The notes under the pieces are model-generated. The model saw only the letters and a list, made by a program, of their open reading frames with translations, did not search any database and had not been told where the DNA came from. The translations under genes were made by a program, and so were the position numbers. From Pseudomonas sp. TNT3 (GTDB lineage Bacteria; Pseudomonadota; Gammaproteobacteria; Pseudomonadales; Pseudomonadaceae): 64,000 nucleotides of DNA. Shown here one piece after another: positions 59,570 to 64,000 of the stretch; the first letter of the stretch is position 1, and every line of letters begins with the position of its first letter. Location: assembly GCF_010095445.2 (NCBI RefSeq), contig NZ_WFGV02000017.1, positions 1-64,000 of the forward strand, given 5' to 3'.

Positions 59570-60438
59570 TTCAAACCGACAAACTGCCAATAGAAGTCGG
59601 TTATTTGACCACCCCAGAGCAACGCAATCCAGCCGGCAATTGCCAGATAGGGGCCGAACGGGATCGGTGTGGAGGTTTTGGCATTGCGAAAACGCAGCAG
59701 GGTCACGCCGATGATGGCGCCCACGAAGGACGAAAGCAGCAGGGTCAGCGGCAGAATTTGCCAACCGCCCCAGGCGCCGAGCATCGCCAGCAGCTTGAAA
59801 TCTCCGTAGCCCATACCGTCCTTGCCGGTGATCAGCTTGAATAGCCAGAACACCGACCACAACACCAGGTAGCCGGCGATCGCGCCCCACAGCGCCTCAT
59901 GCAGCGGCACGAACAGGTCGAAACTGTTGACGATCAATCCCAGCCACAGCAACGGCAGCACCAGCACATCCGGCAACAGTTGATGTTCTGCATCGATGAG
60001 ACTCATGGCCAACAGGCCCCATGTCAGCACCAGCACTAGGCAAGCCGGCCAGCCGAATCCGAAGTGCCAGGCAATAAACGCCGACAAAACACCGCAGGCC
60101 AACTCGGTCAATGGATAGCGCTTGCTGATCGACGCCGCGCAGTTTGAGCAACGTCCCCGCAGAAACACGTAACTGATGAGCGGAATGTTTTCCCAGGCTC
60201 GAATGCTGTGATCACAGTGCGGGCAATGGGAGTGGGGCAGCATCAGGTTGTAGGTCGGCTGCGGCGTATCCAGCGGTTGACCGAGTATGTCGTGAGCTTG
60301 CAGGCGCCAGTCACGCTCAAGCATTTTTGGCAGGCGCCAGATCACCACATTCAGGAAGCTGCCCACCAGCAAGCCGACCAGCAAAGCAAGGGCGACAAAG
60401 GCCAATGGGTGCGCGTTGAGGATTTCATTCAAGGGCAT
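59566..60438 (-). CDS. pilD: Prepilin peptidase / N-methyltransferase PilD
   Basis: 290-aa inner-membrane aspartyl protease. Cytosolic zinc loop [15 protein letters not shown]...CSNCAAS (about 73-100) and catalytic Asp in [11 protein letters not shown] (near 150) and GYGDFKLLA (near 214). Cleaves after Gly and methylates PilA, the minor pilins here, and type II secretion pseudopilins. Lies 1 bp from pilC. Confidence 0.97.
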   Translation of the reverse strand: MPLNEILNAHPLAFVALALLVGLLVGSFLNVVIWRLPKMLERDWRLQAHDILGQPLDTPQPTYNLMLPHSHCPHCDHSIRAWENIPLISYVFLRGRCSNCAASISKRYPLTELACGVLSAFIAWHFGFGWPACLVLVLTWGLLAMSLIDAEHQLLPDVLVLPLLWLGLIVNSFDLFVPLHEALWGAIAGYLVLWSVFWLFKLITGKDGMGYGDFKLLAMLGAWGGWQILPLTLLLSSFVGAIIGVTLLRFRNAKTSTPIPFGPYLAIAGWIALLWGGQITDFYWQFVGLK

Positions 60439-60439
60439 G

Positions 60440-61657
60440 TCAGATCGTTGCGCCGAGTTGGAAAATAGGCAGGTACATGGCCACCACCAGGCTGCCGACG
60501 ATAATCCCCAGCACCACCATGATGAACGGTTCCATCAGGCTGGTGAGGTTATCCACCATGTTGTCGATTTCGGCTTCGTAGAAGCTCGCCACCTTGTCGA
60601 GCATGTCGTCCAGCGCGCCAGACTCCTCGCCGATCGCTGTCATCTGGATCGCCATGTTTGGAAAAACGCCAGAGGTGCGCATGGCGAAGTTCAGCTGCAT
60701 ACCCGTCGAAACATCTTGCTTGACCCTTAATACCGCACGCTTGAACACGATATTGCCGGTCGCCCCGGCAACGGACTCCAAGGCTTCTACCAGTGGTACA
60801 CCCGCGGCGAAAGTGGTCGACAGTGTGCGGGCATATCGAGCGACGGCGGACTTGTACATCAAGGTGCCCACCAAGGGCAGCTTCAACAGCCAGGTGTCCA
60901 TCCGGTCGCGAAAAGCTTGAGAGGTTTTAAGCGCATGGCGTACACCGAAGATTGCTGCGATCAATAGCCCCAGTATGATCCACCACCACTCCTGCATGAA
61001 CTCCGAGAGGCCGATGACCATCACGGTAAAGGCGGGCAATTCAGCGCCAAACCCCTTGAAGACGGACTCGAACTGCGGCACCACTTTGACCAGCAGAATC
61101 CCTGTCACAATCAGCGCGACGAACACCACGAACAGCGGATAAGTCATGGCTTTCTTGATCTTCGCCTTGAGGGCTTCGCTTTTTTCCTTATAGGTCGCGA
61201 CCCGTTCCAGAAGGGTATCCAGGGCGCCCGCCTGTTCGCCCGCGTCCACCAGGTTGCAGTAGAGCTCATCGAAGTATTGGGGCTTTTTACGCAAGGCGGC
61301 AGCGAAGCTGTTACCCGCCGCGACTTCCTGTTTCACCTCGTCCACCAGTTTGCGCATGGCCGGATTCTCGAAGCCTTCGCCGATGATGTCGAACGATTGC
61401 AGCAGCGGCACGCCGGCTTTCATCATGGTCGCCATTTGCCGGGTGAACAGGGCGATGTCCTGGGCTTTGATGCGTTTGCCCAGGTTGAGAATCGAGACAG
61501 ACTTCTTGCGCACCTTGCCCGGGTTGATGCCTTGCTTGCGTAACTGAGCCTTGATCAGCGCCGGATTCTGACCGCTCAATTCGCCGGTCATTTTCGTGCC
61601 TTTCCTGTCGGTGCCTTCCCAGGCGTAAACGCTGATTTTTACTGCTTTGACCGCCAT
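60440..61657 (-). CDS. pilC: Type IV pilus inner-membrane platform protein PilC
   Basis: 405 aa. Two GspF/T2SF domains (about 70-195 and 275-395) with FTRQMATMMKAGVPLLQSFDII and a second repeat (YARTLSTTFAAGVPLVEALE). Three membrane helices (about 173-195, 220-245, 378-400). Couples PilB turning to pilin insertion. Spacing to pilB is 2 bp. Confidence 0.97.
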   Translation of the reverse strand: MAVKAVKISVYAWEGTDRKGTKMTGELSGQNPALIKAQLRKQGINPGKVRKKSVSILNLGKRIKAQDIALFTRQMATMMKAGVPLLQSFDIIGEGFENPAMRKLVDEVKQEVAAGNSFAAALRKKPQYFDELYCNLVDAGEQAGALDTLLERVATYKEKSEALKAKIKKAMTYPLFVVFVALIVTGILLVKVVPQFESVFKGFGAELPAFTVMVIGLSEFMQEWWWIILGLLIAAIFGVRHALKTSQAFRDRMDTWLLKLPLVGTLMYKSAVARYARTLSTTFAAGVPLVEALESVAGATGNIVFKRAVLRVKQDVSTGMQLNFAMRTSGVFPNMAIQMTAIGEESGALDDMLDKVASFYEAEIDNMVDNLTSLMEPFIMVVLGIIVGSLVVAMYLPIFQLGATI

Positions 61658-61659
61658 GT

Positions 61660-63360
61660 TCAGTCCTTGGTGACCCGGTTGATTTCTTCAAGGCTGGTGA
61701 TGCCTTGCATGGCCTTTTGAAGACCGGAAGTACGCAGATCATCAAAACCGTCTTTGCGCATCTGAATATCGATTTCCAGTGAGTTGCCTTCGGCCATGAT
61801 CAGGTGTTGAAGCGCCGGCGTGTTCTTCACCACTTCATAAATCCCGACCCGGCCTTTATAGCCGTTGTTACAGAGGTCGCATCCGACCGGTTCAAAGATC
61901 GTGAACGAGCCGATGCGTTCCTCGGGAAAGCCTTCCTTGAGCAATGCTTCGCGCGGAATATCGATGGGTTTCTTGCAATGGCCGCACAATTTGCGCGCCA
62001 GGCGCTGAGCGATGATCAGGCTGACGGACGTCGCAATGTTGAAGCCCTGAACGCCCATGTTGTGCAGGCGGGTGAGGGTTTCCGCCGCACTGTTGGTGTG
62101 CAGGGTCGATAACACCAAATGCCCGGTCTGGGCCGCTTTGATGGCTATTTCAGCGGTTTCGAGGTCGCGGATCTCACCGACCATGATCACGTCCGGGTCT
62201 TGCCGCAAGAATGAGCGCAAGGCCTGGGCAAAATCCAGGCCTTGCTTGGGATTGACGTTGACCTGGTTGACGCCTTCCATGTTGATTTCCACCGGGTCTT
62301 CGGCGGTGGAGATGTTGATGTCCACGGTGTTGAGAATGTTCAGGCCGGTGTAGAGCGATACGGTCTTGCCGGAACCCGTGGGGCCGGTGACCAGAATCAT
62401 GCCCTGTGGCTGCCTCAGCGCGGCCATGTACAGGTCTTTTTGCGCGGGTTCGTAACCGAGCGCATCGATGCCCATTTGTGCGCTGGACGGATCGAGGATC
62501 CGGATCACCACTTTCTCGCCCCACAGGGTGGGCAGGGTATTGACCCGGAAGTCGATGGATTTGCTTTTGGACAGGCGCATTTTGATCCGCCCGTCCTGAG
62601 GCCGGCGTCGTTCGGAGATGTCGAGGCTGGCCATGACTTTCAACCGCGCGGCGATACGACCGGCCAGTTGAATCGGCGGCTTGGCGACTTCGCGCAGCAT
62701 GCCGTCGGTGCGCATCCGCACGCGGTAGGTCTTTTCGTAAGGCTCGAAGTGCAGGTCGGAGGAGCCACTTTTTATCGCGTCGAGCAGCATCTTGTGGACG
62801 AAGCGAACCACTGGCGCGTCATCGGCATCCTGTCCAGCGATGGCGTCCGCTTTGCTGTCATCGGCTGAATCGATGTCCACGCCATCAAGGTCAACGTCGG
62901 CCATGTCTTCCAGGCCGGTGGAGTGGGTGTCGAAGAGTTTTTCGATGGCGTCGCTTAGCTTGTCATCCTCTACCAGAATGGCTTCGGTGGTCAGCCCGGT
63001 ACTGAACTGGATGTCATTGATGACTTGATGGTTGGTTGGGTCGGAGACCCCAACGAACAACTTGTTACCACGCCGCCACAGGGGCAGGACGTGGTGTTGG
63101 CGCACGAGCTTTTCGCTGACCAGTCCTTTGGGCTGGCCTTCCTTGTCGAGGGCATTGAGGTCGAACAGCGCCATGCCGAAATGCTCGGAGGCGATCTCGG
63201 CGACCTGCCGGCTCTTTACCAGCTTGTTCTGCACCAGATGGCTGACCAGCGAGATGCGGTTGCGTTGGGCTTGCTGATACGCCTGTTGCGCGCTTTTGTC
63301 AGTCAGCAGCTCGGCCAGGACCAATTGCTTGGCCAGGCCGCTAAGAGCGATGTCATTCAT
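61660..63360 (-). CDS. pilB: Type IV pilus assembly ATPase PilB
   Basis: 566-aa GspE-type ATPase. N-terminal T2SSE_N domain (about 30-150), Walker A GPTGSGKTVSLYTGL (near 330), Asp box (NISTAEDPVEI), Walker B DPDVIMVGEIRD, His box TGHLVLSTLHTNSA, and a tetra-Cys zinc site (CGHCKKP ... CDLCNNGYKG, near 460-500). Drives extension. First gene of pilBCD-coaE-yacG, divergent from pilA. Confidence 0.98.
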   Translation of the reverse strand: MNDIALSGLAKQLVLAELLTDKSAQQAYQQAQRNRISLVSHLVQNKLVKSRQVAEIASEHFGMALFDLNALDKEGQPKGLVSEKLVRQHHVLPLWRRGNKLFVGVSDPTNHQVINDIQFSTGLTTEAILVEDDKLSDAIEKLFDTHSTGLEDMADVDLDGVDIDSADDSKADAIAGQDADDAPVVRFVHKMLLDAIKSGSSDLHFEPYEKTYRVRMRTDGMLREVAKPPIQLAGRIAARLKVMASLDISERRRPQDGRIKMRLSKSKSIDFRVNTLPTLWGEKVVIRILDPSSAQMGIDALGYEPAQKDLYMAALRQPQGMILVTGPTGSGKTVSLYTGLNILNTVDINISTAEDPVEINMEGVNQVNVNPKQGLDFAQALRSFLRQDPDVIMVGEIRDLETAEIAIKAAQTGHLVLSTLHTNSAAETLTRLHNMGVQGFNIATSVSLIIAQRLARKLCGHCKKPIDIPREALLKEGFPEERIGSFTIFEPVGCDLCNNGYKGRVGIYEVVKNTPALQHLIMAEGNSLEIDIQMRKDGFDDLRTSGLQKAMQGITSLEEINRVTKD

Positions 63361-63433
63361 TGGGATACCGGACGCAGACAGTTCATGACTTATAGCCTAG
63401 TCAAGGGACGGAGCCAAACCAGCCGTGGTGAAG

Positions 63434-63448
63434 TGACAAAAAGTGTCA
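63434..63448. promoter_or_regulatory. Candidate PilR binding palindrome
   Basis: TGACA-aaaag-TGTCA, a perfect 5-bp inverted repeat 74 bp upstream of the pilA sigma-54 -24 element. PilR of P. aeruginosa binds C/GTGTC units upstream of pilA, and GTGTC is present here. Position and motif fit; binding not shown. Confidence 0.6.
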
Positions 63449-63520
63449 GATAGTGCGGTTTACGAGGGCCCGTCAGGCAGATCATTTGCGCTTGCCCCCA
63501 GCGTGCAGGCGTTGCGGCTG

Positions 63521-63537
63521 TTGGCATGCGCTGTGCT
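63521..63537 (+). promoter_or_regulatory. Sigma-54 promoter of pilA
   Basis: TTGGCATGCGCTGTGCT has GG (63523-63524), 10 bases, GC (63535-63536), against TGGCACG-N4-TTGCW. Transcription should start near 63548, about 38 nt before the ATG. Confidence 0.82.
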
Positions 63538-63585
63538 GGGATAAATTCAGATCATGAGATTCCGACTCATGCATGGAGCTTGTCT

Positions 63586-63996
63586 ATGAATAACCAAAAA
63601 GGTTTTACCCTGATCGAGCTGTTGATCGTTGTGGCGATCATCGGGATTCTGGCGACGTTTGCTATTCCGGCCTATTCGAAATATCAGGCGCGGGCGAAGA
63701 TGACTGCTGGTGCAGCTGAAGTATCGGCGCTCAAGGTCAATTATGAAGACGCGGTGAACTCCGGTACTGCGGCACCAGCTGTGACTGCCTTCAACCCGGG
63801 TGGCGATACGCAAAACTGCACCATCACCGCTGCTACGAGTCCTGCATCAGGAATCGTTTGCACAATCAAAGGCGCACCTTCCGTTATTACCGGTGCAACT
63901 GTGACGTTGACTCGCGATGCCGCCAAAGGCTGGTCATGCGCCACCAGTGTTATCGCAGACTACGCGCCGAAAGGTTGCACGCCTGCTGCTGGCTGA
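63586..63996 (+). CDS. pilA: Type IV major pilin PilA
   Basis: 136 aa from ATG 63586 (ATGGAG site upstream). Type III signal MNNQKG/FTLIELLIVVAIIGILATFAIP: cut after Gly6, N-methyl-Phe, Glu at +5. The globular domain has four Cys: NCTITAATSP, GIVCTIKG, GWSCATS and KGCTPAAG, the last two framing the C-terminal D-loop. Group IVa pilin of normal length. Divergent from pilBCD; complete, 4 bp from the window end. Confidence 0.96.
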   Translation: MNNQKGFTLIELLIVVAIIGILATFAIPAYSKYQARAKMTAGAAEVSALKVNYEDAVNSGTAAPAVTAFNPGGDTQNCTITAATSPASGIVCTIKGAPSVITGATVTLTRDAAKGWSCATSVIADYAPKGCTPAAG

Positions 63997-64000
63997 TCCA

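Overview
The window looks like chromosome from a fluorescent Pseudomonas (P. fluorescens group). Four things support this: high-GC coding sequence; a gene order familiar from Pseudomonas (ispB / rplU-rpmA-obgE-proB / rpsT / murJ-ribF-ileS-lspA-fkpB-ispH / minor pilins / pilRS / bamD / rluD-pgeF-clpB / pilDCB-pilA); MorA next to glyA; and many inverted-pair REP elements of two families typical of this group. Almost everything is conserved core genome. The only trace of a mobile element is the last 29 codons of an IS110-type transposase at the left edge.

Layout. 1-3.3 kb: transposase remnant, then a leftward cluster of a DctA-type transporter and two GntR-type regulators, with a pair of FadR-like operator candidates upstream. 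3.3-13.2 kb: glyA, morA (c-di-GMP), ettA, gdhA, a GreB-like factor and a small lipoprotein. 13.4-23.3 kb: envelope and stress genes (Lnb/DUF4105 protein, DUF3015 protein, Lon-like protease, a 609-aa lipoprotein, a UPF0114 protein, fklB) and a small gene behind a near-consensus Fur box. 23.5-37.2 kb: yjdM, ispB, rplU-rpmA-obgE-proB, creA, rpsT, murJ, ribF-ileS-lspA-fkpB and ispH. 37.2-47.9 kb: a divergent pseudopilin, the minor pilin operon fimU-pilVWX-pilY1-pilE, thiO, pilR and pilS. 48-53.6 kb: bamD, rluD-pgeF, and clpB with a sigma-32 promoter. 53.8-54.3 kb: four tRNA genes (Asn, Pro, Lys, Pro). 54.4-59.0 kb: an EF-hand protein carrying two EGKCG motifs, a type II NADH dehydrogenase, DUF3094, MOSC and DUF1780 proteins, a CbiM-like permease and yacG. 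59.0-64 kb: coaE-pilD-pilC-pilB, divergent from pilA.

The main system is type IV pili, split over three loci: assembly (pilBCD), major pilin (pilA) and minor pilins/PilY1, with the PilS-PilR two-component pair. The pilA upstream region has a GG-N10-GC sigma-54 promoter and a TGACA/TGTCA palindrome that could bind PilR, so regulator and target are both visible. MorA adds a c-di-GMP link to motility.

The least explained item is the EF-hand protein at 54.4 kb. Its EGKCG repeats and leader resemble HvfA-type precursor peptides (substrates of DUF692 multinuclear iron oxidases), but no maturation gene is in the window. Also worth following: the Fur-box small protein, a GreB-like factor lacking one catalytic acidic residue, and a DUF4105 protein that ends like an outer-membrane barrel. 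No CRISPR array, prophage, defence island or rRNA operon was seen.
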